Shown here: positions 45,427 to 53,971 of the stretch, piece by piece
Layout: the number at the start of each line of letters is the position of its first letter
How positions within the stretch are numbered: position 1 is the first letter of the stretch
Assembly (NCBI RefSeq): GCF_900099895.1
Contig: NZ_FNDY01000021.1
Location: forward strand, 1 to 64,000
DNA: 64,000 bases
Direction: 5' to 3'
From: Paenibacillus naphthalenovorans
GTDB lineage: Bacteria > Bacillota > Bacilli > Paenibacillales > NBRC-103111
Notes under the pieces: model-generated
What the model was told of the DNA's origin: nothing
What the model saw: the letters and a program-made list of their open reading frames with translations, nothing else
Databases searched by the model: none
Translations under genes and position numbers: made by a program

Positions 45427-46368
45427 ATGAAGTATCGGAAATTGGGTAGAAGCGGATTGAAAGTGAGCGAAATCAGTTTGGGCAGCTGGATGACGTACGG
45501 TGGATACGTGGAAAATGAAAAAGCGGTCCGTTCCATCGAGCAAGCCTACGATTTGGGCATAAACTTCTTCGATACGGCCAATGTATATGAACGCGGCGAA
45601 GCAGAGAAAGTAGTGGGACGAGTCCTCAAAGCGTACCCCCGGGAATCGTATGTGCTGGCCACCAAAGTGTTCTGGCCCATGGGTGAAGGACCGAATGACC
45701 GCGGCTTGTCACGCAAACATGTGATAGAACAGTGCCATGCCAGCTTGAAGCGCCTCGGTGTCGATTATGTTGACCTTTACTACTGCCACCGGTACGACCC
45801 GGAAACGCCGCTGGAAGAAACGCTGCGAGCGCTGGACGATCTGGTGACCCAAGGAAAAGTGCTCTATGTGGGCGTCAGTGAATGGACTGCGGCGCAAATG
45901 GTCGAAGCGCTCGGTATAGCAGATAAATATTTACTTGACCGAATCATCGTCAATCAGCCGGTATACAACATGTTTAACCGTTATATCGAAAAAGAAATCA
46001 TCCCTACAGGCCTGGAAAAAGGGATCAGTCAAGTAGTCTTCTCCCCTCTTGCACAAGGACTGCTCACAGGTAAATACCGTCGGGGCCAGGCGATCCCCGC
46101 AGACAGCCGTGCAGCAAGCAAAGGCTGGGAGGAAGGCCGCATTCAAGAAAATCAGCTGCTGAAAGTGGAGCAGCTGGAATCTGTTGCCGCCGAGCTTGGC
46201 ATCAAGGTTTCACAGCTGGCTTTGGCCTGGATCCTCAGGCAGGACAACGTGGCGAGCGCTCTGGTCGGAGCGAGCCGTCCGGAGCAAGTCGTGGAGAATT
46301 GCGGCGCTTCCGATGTCGTGCTTACGCAGGATGTGCTTGATCGGATAGAAACCATTTTGCAGGATTAG
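45427..46368 (+). CDS. Aldo/keto reductase (Kv-beta/YhdN-like)
   Basis: A 313-residue NADPH-dependent carbonyl reductase. The catalytic tetrad is visible: Asp in FFDTANVY (with Tyr of NVYERG), Lys in LATKVFWP and His in YYCHRYDPETP. The C-terminal cofactor loop is SALVGASRPEQVVENC. The opening RKLGRSGLKVSEISLGSWMT is typical of the AKR11/Kv-beta group. AGGAGG lies 7 bases before the ATG. Monocistronic, ending at a terminator. Confidence 0.93.
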   Translation: MKYRKLGRSGLKVSEISLGSWMTYGGYVENEKAVRSIEQAYDLGINFFDTANVYERGEAEKVVGRVLKAYPRESYVLATKVFWPMGEGPNDRGLSRKHVIEQCHASLKRLGVDYVDLYYCHRYDPETPLEETLRALDDLVTQGKVLYVGVSEWTAAQMVEALGIADKYLLDRIIVNQPVYNMFNRYIEKEIIPTGLEKGISQVVFSPLAQGLLTGKYRRGQAIPADSRAASKGWEEGRIQENQLLKVEQLESVAAELGIKVSQLALAWILRQDNVASALVGASRPEQVVENCGASDVVLTQDVLDRIETILQD

Positions 46369-46382
46369 GAATGTCCGTCAGG

Positions 46383-46436
46383 AAACCAGCCTTACTGAAC
46401 CGGTTAGCATATTCCGGCCGATAAGGCTGGTTTTTA
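46383..46436. terminator. Bidirectional terminator
   Basis: AAACCAGCCTTA pairs with TAAGGCTGGTTT, with an inner CCGGTTAGCATATTCCGG. It lies between the convergent genes ending at 46368 and 46449. Confidence 0.85.
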
Positions 46437-46448
46437 CAAGTCCGCATG

Positions 46449-47129
46449 TTATTTCTTGATCATCATGGCGTATTTGGCCGGAGGCTCTTCAAGCAACTCC
46501 TCCGCCCCTTCATCGCCCGGAAGGCTTCGAGTCGGTTCAAGGTAAGCCTGCATGTCATCGGGTGCATAAGGCTTGAGCAGACTTTGCAGATAGTCCGGCT
46601 CTCCGTTCATAGCGGGATCAAGCCATGCATCGATATCACGCTCATTTAAAATGGCGGGCATCCGTTCGTCGTATTCATAAACGAGCCGGTTCGATACCGA
46701 AGTGATGACCGTGCACGTACGATACTCGCCTCCCCGGGCGTCTTTCCAAACTTCATACAATCCGGCCATGCCGAACGCACGTTTGTCGTTCATTTCAATC
46801 CGGACCGGCTGCCTGGCTTTCCCTTTCCGCTTCCATACATAAAAACCGTTGCCTGGAATGACGCAGCGCTGGTTGGAAAACATTTTGCGGTAGGCCGGCT
46901 TCTCGTGAATCACGGCACTGTCGGCGTTAACGGCATCCTTGGCCCAGAACGGGACGAGTCCCCAGCGGTGCTCCTCCAGCTTCCGCCCCTCCCGCTCGGC
47001 GATAATGACGGAAACAGGTTGAGTCGGTACGTTGCGGAAGCGCGGTTGATAGGGAAACATCACTTGACCGATTTGAAAACGATGCGACAGCTCCGAAAGG
47101 TCTGTAGTTAATAGGAAACGATGGCACAT
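46449..47129 (-). CDS. SRAP (HMCES/YedK)-family protein with altered active site
   Basis: 226 residues. SRAP proteins form a covalent link through Cys2 to abasic sites in single-stranded DNA. Here Cys2 is kept (MCHRF), which fixes the start at 47129 with GAGGTG upstream, because Met removal must expose Cys. The Asn of the NAR motif is kept as N68-AD. The catalytic Glu of the usual GFYEW is Val98 (GFYVW), and the His two before RMP is Asp154. In YedK and HMCES the Glu and His assist crosslink formation or release, so this variant may bind or hold damage differently. Confidence 0.85.
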   Translation of the reverse strand: MCHRFLLTTDLSELSHRFQIGQVMFPYQPRFRNVPTQPVSVIIAEREGRKLEEHRWGLVPFWAKDAVNADSAVIHEKPAYRKMFSNQRCVIPGNGFYVWKRKGKARQPVRIEMNDKRAFGMAGLYEVWKDARGGEYRTCTVITSVSNRLVYEYDERMPAILNERDIDAWLDPAMNGEPDYLQSLLKPYAPDDMQAYLEPTRSLPGDEGAEELLEEPPAKYAMMIKK

Positions 47130-47322
47130 GAAGAACACCTCTTATGGGTTTTAGTTCCAGTATCTTCATGTATAAGAAAATTATGCGGCGCGGCCGCAAC
47201 AGGTTGGCGAGTTCAACGCTTCAATCCGAGTTGAGCCCCGATCATGACAGAATAAATGGATGAATTTGGGCAAATTAAATAAAGGGTAAAATACACTGCG
47301 TCATTTGAGAGGAGGAACAGCG

Positions 47323-48192
47323 ATGTCTGTATACGAAATCCGTACCTATACGGATACTTACCCCATCTATGAATTAATCGAAACGAACACCCGTTCGTGG
47401 TTCAAGATCGCCCCTGAGCGGGGCGGGATCGTAATCAGCTACGGAACCAACGGCGAAGAGCTTCTGTATTTGGACAAAGCGACCTTCGACGACCCGAACG
47501 CCAATATTCGCGGCGGGATTCCGGTGCTGTTTCCCATTTCCGGACAGCTTACGGACGGTGCTTATGAATGGAATGGAAAGCGGTATACGATGAAAAATCA
47601 CGGGGTGGCGCGCACCCATCCCTGGCAGATCGAGCAGACGAGCACGCAAGACGGCGCCGCTATCACTTTGACGTTAAAAAGCAGCGAAAGCACGCGGGAT
47701 TCGTATCCTTTTGATTTTGAGCTGAGGTTCACGTACCGGTTAAAAAACGGAAAATTAACGATTGAGCAAGAATATCGTAACGAATCGGACGAAGCTATGC
47801 CGATGTATCCCGGCTTTCATCCGTACTTTGCGGCCACCCGCAAAGCCATTGCTTACGAAACCGACGCGAGCCGTTACTATGATTATAATGACGGAACGGA
47901 GAAGCCCTATGAGGGAAAAGCGATCGATTTGGACCGGCTGCCGGAATCTGTCGTATTCTTGAATCCCCAAAAGCGGGAAATTACGTTCAGCCCGACGGAG
48001 GATCGCCGCATCCGCATGACCTATGGAGACGACTTTAAGTATGTGGTCTTGTGGTCCGTGGCCGGCAAAGATTTCGTCTGCGTTGAGCCCTGGATGGCCA
48101 AGACGGATGAGCTGAATCGGAAGCAGGAGCTGGTTCTCGTTCCTCCGAGGGGAACCCACAAAACCTTCCTGACCATTGAACGCAATCAGTGA
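47323..48192 (+). CDS. Aldose 1-epimerase family protein
   Basis: A 289-residue galactose-mutarotase-like beta-sandwich. Features are GTNGEELLYLDKATF, the NIRGGIPVLFPISGQL loop, MKNHGVARTHPW with the conserved His, and YPGFHPYF with the catalytic His, plus a Glu near the end (FVCVEPW). The GG.P.LFP pattern belongs to the YeaD/glucose-6-phosphate 1-epimerase-like branch. GAGAGGAGG lies 6 bases before ATG 47323. It stands alone. Confidence 0.88.
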   Translation: MSVYEIRTYTDTYPIYELIETNTRSWFKIAPERGGIVISYGTNGEELLYLDKATFDDPNANIRGGIPVLFPISGQLTDGAYEWNGKRYTMKNHGVARTHPWQIEQTSTQDGAAITLTLKSSESTRDSYPFDFELRFTYRLKNGKLTIEQEYRNESDEAMPMYPGFHPYFAATRKAIAYETDASRYYDYNDGTEKPYEGKAIDLDRLPESVVFLNPQKREITFSPTEDRRIRMTYGDDFKYVVLWSVAGKDFVCVEPWMAKTDELNRKQELVLVPPRGTHKTFLTIERNQ

Positions 48193-48241
48193 TTAACCAG
48201 GGGCAGGTTGGGGTGGTCATCCGCATGAGCATGCCAGCTTA

Positions 48242-48259
48242 GGCAGGCTCCCGCCTGCC
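48242..48259. terminator. GC-rich hairpin after the epimerase gene
   Basis: GGCAGGC, TCCC, GCCTGCC forms a tight hairpin 50 bp past the stop. There is no T-run, so terminator function is uncertain. The rest of 48193-48385 shows nothing else. Confidence 0.4.
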
Positions 48260-48385
48260 CTCTGCCGCCCGTTTAGTCAAGGATTAGATAGGATTCGAGG
48301 TTAACTAACGCGGTTTTGTCGAAAATATCAGATAATTTGAAATTATTTATCGACTCGTGCGCTTGCCCGGGAAATGAATCCTTGT

Positions 48386-49054
48386 TTATTTCCCGGCCTC
48401 CGGGGAAATTTCCTGCCGGTGCTTCTCAATGGCCTGCAGCAGCAATTTGTAATAAGCTTCCGGGTGCGGTACGAAATCTTTCCGGCTAACCGTTCGTTCC
48501 ACGGATTGCATCCGGCCCCTCTTCCGCGGGTCAGGCGACACGCCTTGAACGGTTGCCTCAAAGTCCGGTTCCGATGCCAGCTGGCGTACGTCGGCAAGAC
48601 GAATACGATACAAGCCCGTGACTTCCTCCTCCTGCAGGCGGTAGTCCGTCAAAGGCCGGCTGCACGGGTAAAGAAATACATGACAAAACTCACGGTCTAT
48701 GAGCTTTTCGGAAATGCGGTCTTCCTCCGGGAAAATACCGCACGAAAACAGCTTTTCAAACGGTACGCTTAAACCGAGCTCCTCTTCGAGCTCACGGACA
48801 CCATCCTCCACCCTTTCTCCGGCGAGCAAATGTCCCGCGCATGAAATATCGAGCAAGCCCGGAAACGTCTCTTTATCCGGATGCCGTTCTTGAAACAACA
48901 ACGCCCCCTCCCCTTCCGCATCGTCCCATATCCAGCACTGGAAGGTTTGATGCCATAAGCCTTTGGCGTGTGCTTCCGCACGTGTTGCCGTTCCAATAAG
49001 ATTCATCGTTTCATCAAAAATATCCAAACGTTCACCGGACTTGTTTGCGTTCAT
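48386..49054 (-). CDS. Nudix hydrolase (YfcD/IDI-like)
   Basis: About 222 residues. The Nudix box is GHLLAGERVEDGVRELEEEL followed by GL, a correct Gx5Ex7REUxEExGU. The opening GERLDIFDETMNLIGTATRA and the HQTFQCWIWDD segment are typical of the isopentenyl-diphosphate-isomerase-like Nudix branch, which hydrolyses nucleoside diphosphate compounds in bacteria. The start MNANKSGERL at 49054 follows AAAGGGA. The substrate is unknown. Confidence 0.85.
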   Translation of the reverse strand: MNANKSGERLDIFDETMNLIGTATRAEAHAKGLWHQTFQCWIWDDAEGEGALLFQERHPDKETFPGLLDISCAGHLLAGERVEDGVRELEEELGLSVPFEKLFSCGIFPEEDRISEKLIDREFCHVFLYPCSRPLTDYRLQEEEVTGLYRIRLADVRQLASEPDFEATVQGVSPDPRKRGRMQSVERTVSRKDFVPHPEAYYKLLLQAIEKHRQEISPEAGK

Positions 49055-49171
49055 ATCGGTTCGTTCCCTTTCCGTCTGATGCGGCGCCTGGACGAGGATT
49101 GCCATGACGCTTTATCCTATAGTAAGATGAAAACGATTATAACGTAATGATAGAAGGAGCTGCAATGATCA

Positions 49172-49429
49172 ATGAACGTCCATGAAGCCATTACCAACCA
49201 TACCCGGAAGCAGCATGCCCACCTTGAGCGGTTTATCGAGCTGGAGAATGAGCGGGAACGCGCCATTGAACAAGCGGTTGCGCAGTGTGCCGCAGGTCTG
49301 CCTTTCAGCGTAGAGCCGATCAACGCGGTAACGGCCCTTATTAACAGCCATGCTCAAAAAGGGATCTCCCCTACCCGGATCTTCGTGACCGAAGAAATGG
49401 TACGTGAATTCGTGAAGCGCAAAGGCTAA
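49172..49429 (+). CDS. DUF2533 (YpbS-like) small protein
   Basis: 85 residues, helical and soluble (NVHEAITNHTRKQHAHLERF; ISPTRIFVTEEMVREFVKR). The layout fits the Bacillus YpbS/DUF2533 family, whose function is unknown. GAAGGAG lies upstream of the ATG. Confidence 0.7.
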   Translation: MNVHEAITNHTRKQHAHLERFIELENERERAIEQAVAQCAAGLPFSVEPINAVTALINSHAQKGISPTRIFVTEEMVREFVKRKG

Positions 49430-49499
49430 AATATACCGGAAACATAACGCCGGGGGCGAGTACGTAATTGGGTATCCGCGTTTAGCGATATGTTGATGA

Positions 49500-50060
49500 T
49501 CAGGGCCATCCGCCCCGTTCATACATTTCATTCATATCCATCGCGAATTGAAGCCAATGTTCAAGAAGAGCCCCCATGTCGTCCATGTGACTCTCGTCAA
49601 TTTTGCTTGCTGAGGTGAGCTTGATCCGATAGCTGCCATGAAGGACCTTGCTGTCGGATTCAAGAGATGGCGGAAACAGCTCTTCCAGCCGCTCATATCG
49701 AATGAGCCATCCCTGCCCCCACAAGCTCGATACATATTCATGGATGTCCCGCAAGTGCTCCGAGAGCTCGGCCGGCATATCCAGTTGAAGCTCCAGCCCG
49801 GCTCCCGGGCGCTCCCCCGCTGCATGAAGTCCGCGCAGCTCCCCGGCAAAATCCGTTAATCCGCTATGTAGTGCAATGGTTGTCATAAAGCCGTCTCTGC
49901 CGCACTGCAGTACAAATTTCATCCGAAATGTTCGCCCCATCTTCGCCAAATCGACCAAATCTTCTCTTCCGACGACCCTGATCTTTCCTTCGGCGTCCAG
50001 ATCGTATAAATGGCCTTCCAATACAACCTTCAAATTATCGTATATGGTTGGATCAAACAA
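49500..50060 (-). CDS. Conserved protein of unknown function
   Basis: About 187 residues, soluble with mixed secondary structure (LFDPTIYDNLKVVLEGHLYD start; DLAKMGRTFRMKFVLQCGRD; a C-terminal MDDMGALLEHWLQFAMDM helix). The open frame runs up to 50336, but GAGAGGTG with 9-base spacing marks the TTG at 50060. A longer form would overlap the ribosome site of the divergent gene at 50164. No family function was recognised. Confidence 0.6.
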   Translation of the reverse strand: MFDPTIYDNLKVVLEGHLYDLDAEGKIRVVGREDLVDLAKMGRTFRMKFVLQCGRDGFMTTIALHSGLTDFAGELRGLHAAGERPGAGLELQLDMPAELSEHLRDIHEYVSSLWGQGWLIRYERLEELFPPSLESDSKVLHGSYRIKLTSASKIDESHMDDMGALLEHWLQFAMDMNEMYERGGWP

Positions 50061-50163
50061 AACCGTAAGCACCTCTCTTTTTTTCCGGCTTTTATGGAAT
50101 AAATAGCTGCATTCTGTTGAAACTAGAATCGTTCCTATCCTGTCCTCAAAGGAGAGATTTTGC

Positions 50164-50733
50164 TTGAAACGCATAGCATCCCTGTTCATTACCGCATGCA
50201 TCCTGCTCATTTGGCCTGCCTTTCCGTCTGCCGCGCAACCGGATTTGAGCAAGCTGCGGTTGCCCCACAAAAAGGTCGGTTCATACCAGGAGCTGATCCG
50301 TTCCGCAGACGTGATCGTATTCGGCCGCTTCGGCACCCGTACGGCTTCCTATCCTACCGGTGTCCCGATAGGATCGGGCCAGCTGGTCAATTATGTCCAG
50401 CCGCTGCGCGTGCTGCAAACCCTCAAAGGCCCGGCACAGCCTTCGGTCTCCGTGCTGACAGACGGCGTTGAGCCGCTGCCGAAGCCATCGGATCCATTGA
50501 ATCTTACTTACACCGGACCGTTGGCTGAAGGGGAATACCTATGTTTTCTGCATAAGGTGCCCGGTACGAACCTATATTCGCTTATCGGCCCATGGCAGGG
50601 CCTGTACCCGGTACGGGACGGTAAACTGATTTCCTTACAGGAAGGCGGATTTCAACACTTCATGGGATTAACGGTCCCGAATGTGAAGAAGGTGGTGGAT
50701 GATGTCGCAGCACAGCGCACCGGCGTGAATTAA
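50164..50733 (+). CDS. Secreted protein of unknown function
   Basis: 189 residues. The signal peptide is about 1-24 (ITACILLIWPAFPSAA, cleavage near SAA-QP). The mature part has an SADVIVFGRFGT unit, PLRVLQTLKG and GEYLCFLHKVPG, which resembles small secreted beta-barrel proteins in Bacilli, but no family is certain. The start is TTG, 8 bases after AAAGGAGA. Its stop overlaps by three bases with the stop of the convergent SDR gene (TTAA). Confidence 0.65.
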   Translation: MKRIASLFITACILLIWPAFPSAAQPDLSKLRLPHKKVGSYQELIRSADVIVFGRFGTRTASYPTGVPIGSGQLVNYVQPLRVLQTLKGPAQPSVSVLTDGVEPLPKPSDPLNLTYTGPLAEGEYLCFLHKVPGTNLYSLIGPWQGLYPVRDGKLISLQEGGFQHFMGLTVPNVKKVVDDVAAQRTGVN

Positions 50734-51503
50734 CGCGCCGGACCGGAATAATTGCGGACATCAATCACGTCCCCCTGGCCAAAGCCTCCTTTATCCAGTA
50801 TGGATATAATCCGCTCGGCAGCTTCATCCGGCAAATATAATTTCCCGGATGCTTTCAACCCGATGAAACGGCCCACTTCCGGAAAACGTTGGGGGGCAGT
50901 CTTGCGAATTTGTTCCTGCATTCTGGTATCGACAACGCCCGGCGCTATGGAAACCAGCTTTACCGCACCTGGGACGTCCCCTTGCTCTTGTCCCGCGCAC
51001 CGCGTCATCATATCGATCCCCGCTTTGGCCGTACAATAGGCACTCCAGCCGGAATACGGTTTTTTCCCCGCGCCGGAAGAGATGTTTACCACGGTTTTGG
51101 AAACGGTAACCGGCCAGGAGCCTGTCGCCCGGATAAACGCCGAAGTCAGCAGCATCGGAGCCAGCAGATTGATATGCAGATGGTCCGTCAGCTCCTCTGA
51201 TCCGGCTTGTTCCAGCGGCATGATCGGATTCAGTACCCCTGCATTGTTTACCAAGGTGACGCTGGAAAGCTGCGATACATCGATCATGCCCATGATCCGT
51301 TCCATGAACGGCACAAGGTTTGGCGTCTCCCTTAAATCACAAAGATACTCTGTCAGAATAGCCCCTTTTTCTTTGGCATATTCGGTCAATGACTCATTAA
51401 GCGTCCGGGAGACCGATATCACCGAACGACCGGAGGCCAACAAACGTTTAGCCAGCGCTTCCCCAAGTCCGGAAGTGGTGCCGGTAATGATATACAATTG
51501 CAT
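50730..51503 (-). CDS. SDR-family benzil/sepiapterin-type reductase (YueD-like)
   Basis: 257 residues. Motifs: TGTTSGLGEALA (NADPH), NNAGVL, catalytic Ser in VNISSGAGKKPYSGW and YCTAK with the Tyr-Lys pair. The short form and the YSGWSAYCTAKAG pattern match Bacillus YueD, an (S)-benzoin-forming benzil reductase, and eukaryotic sepiapterin reductase. The physiological substrate is unknown. The start MQLYIITG at 51503 is chosen because the fold begins there; AGGAAAG lies 13 bases upstream. Confidence 0.87.
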   Translation of the reverse strand: MQLYIITGTTSGLGEALAKRLLASGRSVISVSRTLNESLTEYAKEKGAILTEYLCDLRETPNLVPFMERIMGMIDVSQLSSVTLVNNAGVLNPIMPLEQAGSEELTDHLHINLLAPMLLTSAFIRATGSWPVTVSKTVVNISSGAGKKPYSGWSAYCTAKAGIDMMTRCAGQEQGDVPGAVKLVSIAPGVVDTRMQEQIRKTAPQRFPEVGRFIGLKASGKLYLPDEAAERIISILDKGGFGQGDVIDVRNYSGPAR

Positions 51504-51540
51504 GGCGGCTTGATCTTTCCTTTCCTTAAGTATAGAAACA

Positions 51541-51564
51541 CAAAAAATCCCCTTTTCGGGGATG
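51541..51564 (-). terminator. Rho-independent terminator
   Basis: On the minus strand ATCCCC, GAAAA, GGGGAT then six T. It ends the gene at 51578. Confidence 0.8.
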
Positions 51565-51577
51565 CTGGCAATAACCG

Positions 51578-52102
51578 TTACGGCTTCATCCAATCGTCCG
51601 CCGTAATCCCGTCTTCCACTGCGAATTCGAAGTCGTACACATCGTAAACCTGTACCGGAATTTCGGCTTGAATGATTTTTTCCATCAGCTCAATTTGATC
51701 CGTCAGCACGGGTGCCTTTTCACGCAAAGAAGTAAGAACAATCTCCGTTTCGATCGGATCCAGGGCCTCGCCGTACTGCGCATTCTCAATCGAGTGAACG
51801 ACGATAAAGGTCACCCGCTCGTTCACCGGAATCGGCGGACTGCTGCGCCAAGGCGCCTGAAGCGCGCGTTCGAGCTTTTTCTTATTAAACGGATCGTCAA
51901 AAAAGGCAATCAGCTCTCCGATTTTCTCTTTCACATGCGCATCGTCATCCGCCTCCGGCATCACCGGCTCCTTGCTGTCTTTCATTTCATATAGCTCCAA
52001 TATACTTGAGTATGGGATTAAATATTCCACCGGCCGAGACGGTACCATTAACTCGCCGTAAATGGCTACCAGGACCGCTTCGATGACAAAGCGTCGGGAC
52101 AT
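51578..52102 (-). CDS. Conserved acidic protein, unknown
   Basis: 174 residues, soluble and acidic (RRFVIEAVLVAIYGELMVPS start; AHVKEKIGELIAFFDDP; GEALDPIETEIVLTSLREKA; FAVEDGITADDW end). Similar proteins in Paenibacilli are sometimes labelled ADP-heptose synthase in public annotation, but no nucleotidyltransferase or kinase motif is visible, so that name is not supported. GGGGGA lies 7 bases before the ATG. Confidence 0.65.
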   Translation of the reverse strand: MSRRFVIEAVLVAIYGELMVPSRPVEYLIPYSSILELYEMKDSKEPVMPEADDDAHVKEKIGELIAFFDDPFNKKKLERALQAPWRSSPPIPVNERVTFIVVHSIENAQYGEALDPIETEIVLTSLREKAPVLTDQIELMEKIIQAEIPVQVYDVYDFEFAVEDGITADDWMKP

Positions 52103-52200
52103 GCTGCATTCCCCCTTTCTGTATGCATCCGTACGTTCTTGTCCCCTCCTTAATGTGATATCATAAATAGTTGGAAAAGTCCAATGAGGATGAACCCCAT

Positions 52201-52236
52201 AAAGCCCCGTGCTTCATAATGGAAGCCGCGGGGCTT
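52201..52236 (-). terminator. Hairpin after the AraC pseudogene
   Basis: AAAGCCCCG (52201) pairs with CGGGGCTT, with further pairing inside. It lies 70 bp past the stop of the minus-strand AraC remnant. Confidence 0.6.
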
Positions 52237-52309
52237 AGCGATTTGTCATGGATGAACCTGTTGTTTTCGGCGTTGTCGTGCTGCACCAGCGGGAGTTCGG
52301 AAACAGCTC

Positions 52310-52770
52310 CTATTCATGATTACGGATGTAATTCTGAGGCGACGTACCTACAATCGATTTAAAATCACGGATAAAATGCGATTGATCGTAATAGCCTAAT
52401 TCCGAGGACAGTTCAAGCCAATCCGGAGGGTCGCCTTGTTCCATCCGCTCCGCAGCATCATGCAGCCGATAGCGCCGGATGACCCACTTGGGGCTTACCC
52501 CCACATACCGATCAAATAATCGTTGGAGCGTTCGTTTATGCAGACCGGTTTGCCGCACCGCATCTTCCACTTTGATCAGGGTTCGGTCCTCCCGAATCGC
52601 GCTCGCAATGTCATTGACCAGCCCAACGTTCGGATCCGGCTCAGGCAGCCGCTCGAATATAAACGATTCCACGAGATTTACCATTCACTGCGCATCATCA
52701 CGCTCAAGGATTTCCTCTTCTAACGGTTTGCTGTTTAGGCCAAATACATTCTGAAAGCCGACGGAGCTAT
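52310..52770 (-). pseudogene. AraC-family regulator, truncated with an in-frame stop
   Basis: From 52684 to 52310 the C-terminal AraC domain is complete (VEDAVRQTGLHKRTLQRLFD; LSSELGYYDQSHFIRDFKSI). Upstream in the same frame the natural continuation VGFQNVFGLNSKPLEEEI and LERDDAQ is readable back to about 52750, but a TGA at 52685-52687 cuts it off. The rest of the roughly 150-residue N-terminal sensor is missing. A restart at the ATG after the stop could still give a 124-residue DNA-binding domain. Confidence 0.8.
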
Positions 52771-52879
52771 GAAGACACCAAATCACATTGGCCCATGATA
52801 TTGAGCAATATTAAGACATACGCTGAAACGGGCAAGACTATTGACTTTGGATTTTAATATTTAATGTTATTCATCTTCT

Positions 52880-52915
52880 AATGCCGCCTGATTATGGTGG
52901 CATTTTTCGTTTTTG
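52880..52915 (+). terminator. Rho-independent terminator of an unidentified transcript
   Basis: ATGCCGCC, TGATTAT, GGTGGCAT followed by TTTTCGTTTTT. No intact plus-strand gene lies upstream. It shields the EamA genes from read-through or ends a short leader from a possible promoter (TTGACT at 52841). Confidence 0.7.
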
Positions 52916-52978
52916 CTTAAATTTAGGATCGATCTTTTCATATTTATAGAAGGAAGTGCTAGTGAGAATGAGCTGAAT

Positions 52979-53005
52979 GGTGATATAATAGAAAAACGTT
53001 TTTCT
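52979..53005 (+). promoter_or_regulatory. Extended -10 promoter with an adjoining operator-like palindrome
   Basis: TGATATAAT (extended -10, TATAAT at 52984-52989) is followed at once by the perfect 16-bp palindrome AGAAAAACGTTTTTCT (52990-53005), which would cover the transcription start. It lies 40 bp before the first EamA gene. A repressor site for the exporter pair is the simple reading. Confidence 0.5.
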
Positions 53006-53044
53006 GAAAAAGGATCGTCGTCTGAGAAAGGAGCTGAACTTCGA

Positions 53045-53971
53045 ATGGTGAAAACCTTGTGGAAATCGCCATACATACTGCTTATCATCGCGACTTGCTT
53101 TTGGGGCGGTAATTTTGTTGTAGGCAAAACGCTCGTAACCGAGGTTCCTCCTTTTTTGCTGGCGCTAATGCGGTGGATCTTGGCCCTGCTCGTGATCCTC
53201 CCGTTCTGGGGGGCGGAATGCTGGAGATACCGCAAGCAGATTATGCGAAAATGGCGGATGACGCTGTTCCTTTCGCTCACAGGTATTGCCGGGTTCAATA
53301 CATTAACCTATATTGCCGTACAATACACAGGCTCCATTAATGCATCGCTGATGAATGCGGCGACGCCTATGATGATCGTCGTCATTTCGTTGTTCATGCT
53401 GAAGGAACGAATTAACTGGAGCGTGCTTCCCGCGATTCTGCTCTCCCTGTTCGGCGTAATCTGGATCATTTCGCGCGGCAGTTGGTCGGCGATCGCAGGC
53501 CTCTCTTTTAACCGCGGCGATTTGTGGATGCTGGCTGCCATAGGTTGTTGGGCGCTCTACTCCGTAGGTATGAAAAAGTTTGCAGGCGAGCTGCCTGTGC
53601 ATGCTTTGTTCGTGGCCACGCTGGTGATGGCATTGATCGTCCTTGTTCCTAGCTCGGTTGCAGAATGGATGATCCGCGGTTCCGAGATCGAGTGGACGGC
53701 CGGGCTTGTCTCCGGCGTGGTATTTATCGGTATTTTTCCTTCCCTGTTATCCTTTACGGCATGGAATGCGGCGATCGCCATGATTGGTCCGTCGCGCTGC
53801 TCCGGCTTTTTGAACCTGATTCCGCTGTTCAGTGCGATCTTTGCTAAGTTTTTCGCCGGAGAATCGATTCGTGCGTACCATCTGATCGGAGCCGTATTGA
53901 TTATTACCGGTGTGTACTTTATGAACCGTCGGTTAAAACCGTCGTCTAAACGAATGGAGATTACAGCCTGA
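53045..53971 (+). CDS. EamA-family (DMT) transporter
   Basis: 308 residues with ten helices in two EamA repeats (first: ILLIIATCFWGGNFVVGKTL; second from FNRGDLWMLAAIGCWALYSV). Members export amino acids, purines or other metabolites. AAAGGAGC lies before ATG 53045; the frame open from 52913 crosses the promoter and is rejected. It overlaps the next EamA gene by one base (TGATG), so the two may form a paired exporter. Confidence 0.92.
   Translation: MVKTLWKSPYILLIIATCFWGGNFVVGKTLVTEVPPFLLALMRWILALLVILPFWGAECWRYRKQIMRKWRMTLFLSLTGIAGFNTLTYIAVQYTGSINASLMNAATPMMIVVISLFMLKERINWSVLPAILLSLFGVIWIISRGSWSAIAGLSFNRGDLWMLAAIGCWALYSVGMKKFAGELPVHALFVATLVMALIVLVPSSVAEWMIRGSEIEWTAGLVSGVVFIGIFPSLLSFTAWNAAIAMIGPSRCSGFLNLIPLFSAIFAKFFAGESIRAYHLIGAVLIITGVYFMNRRLKPSSKRMEITA

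Noticed and set aside
51578-52102. ADP-heptose synthase label for the acidic protein
   Set aside because: No kinase or nucleotidyltransferase motif is visible; only the public naming habit suggests it.
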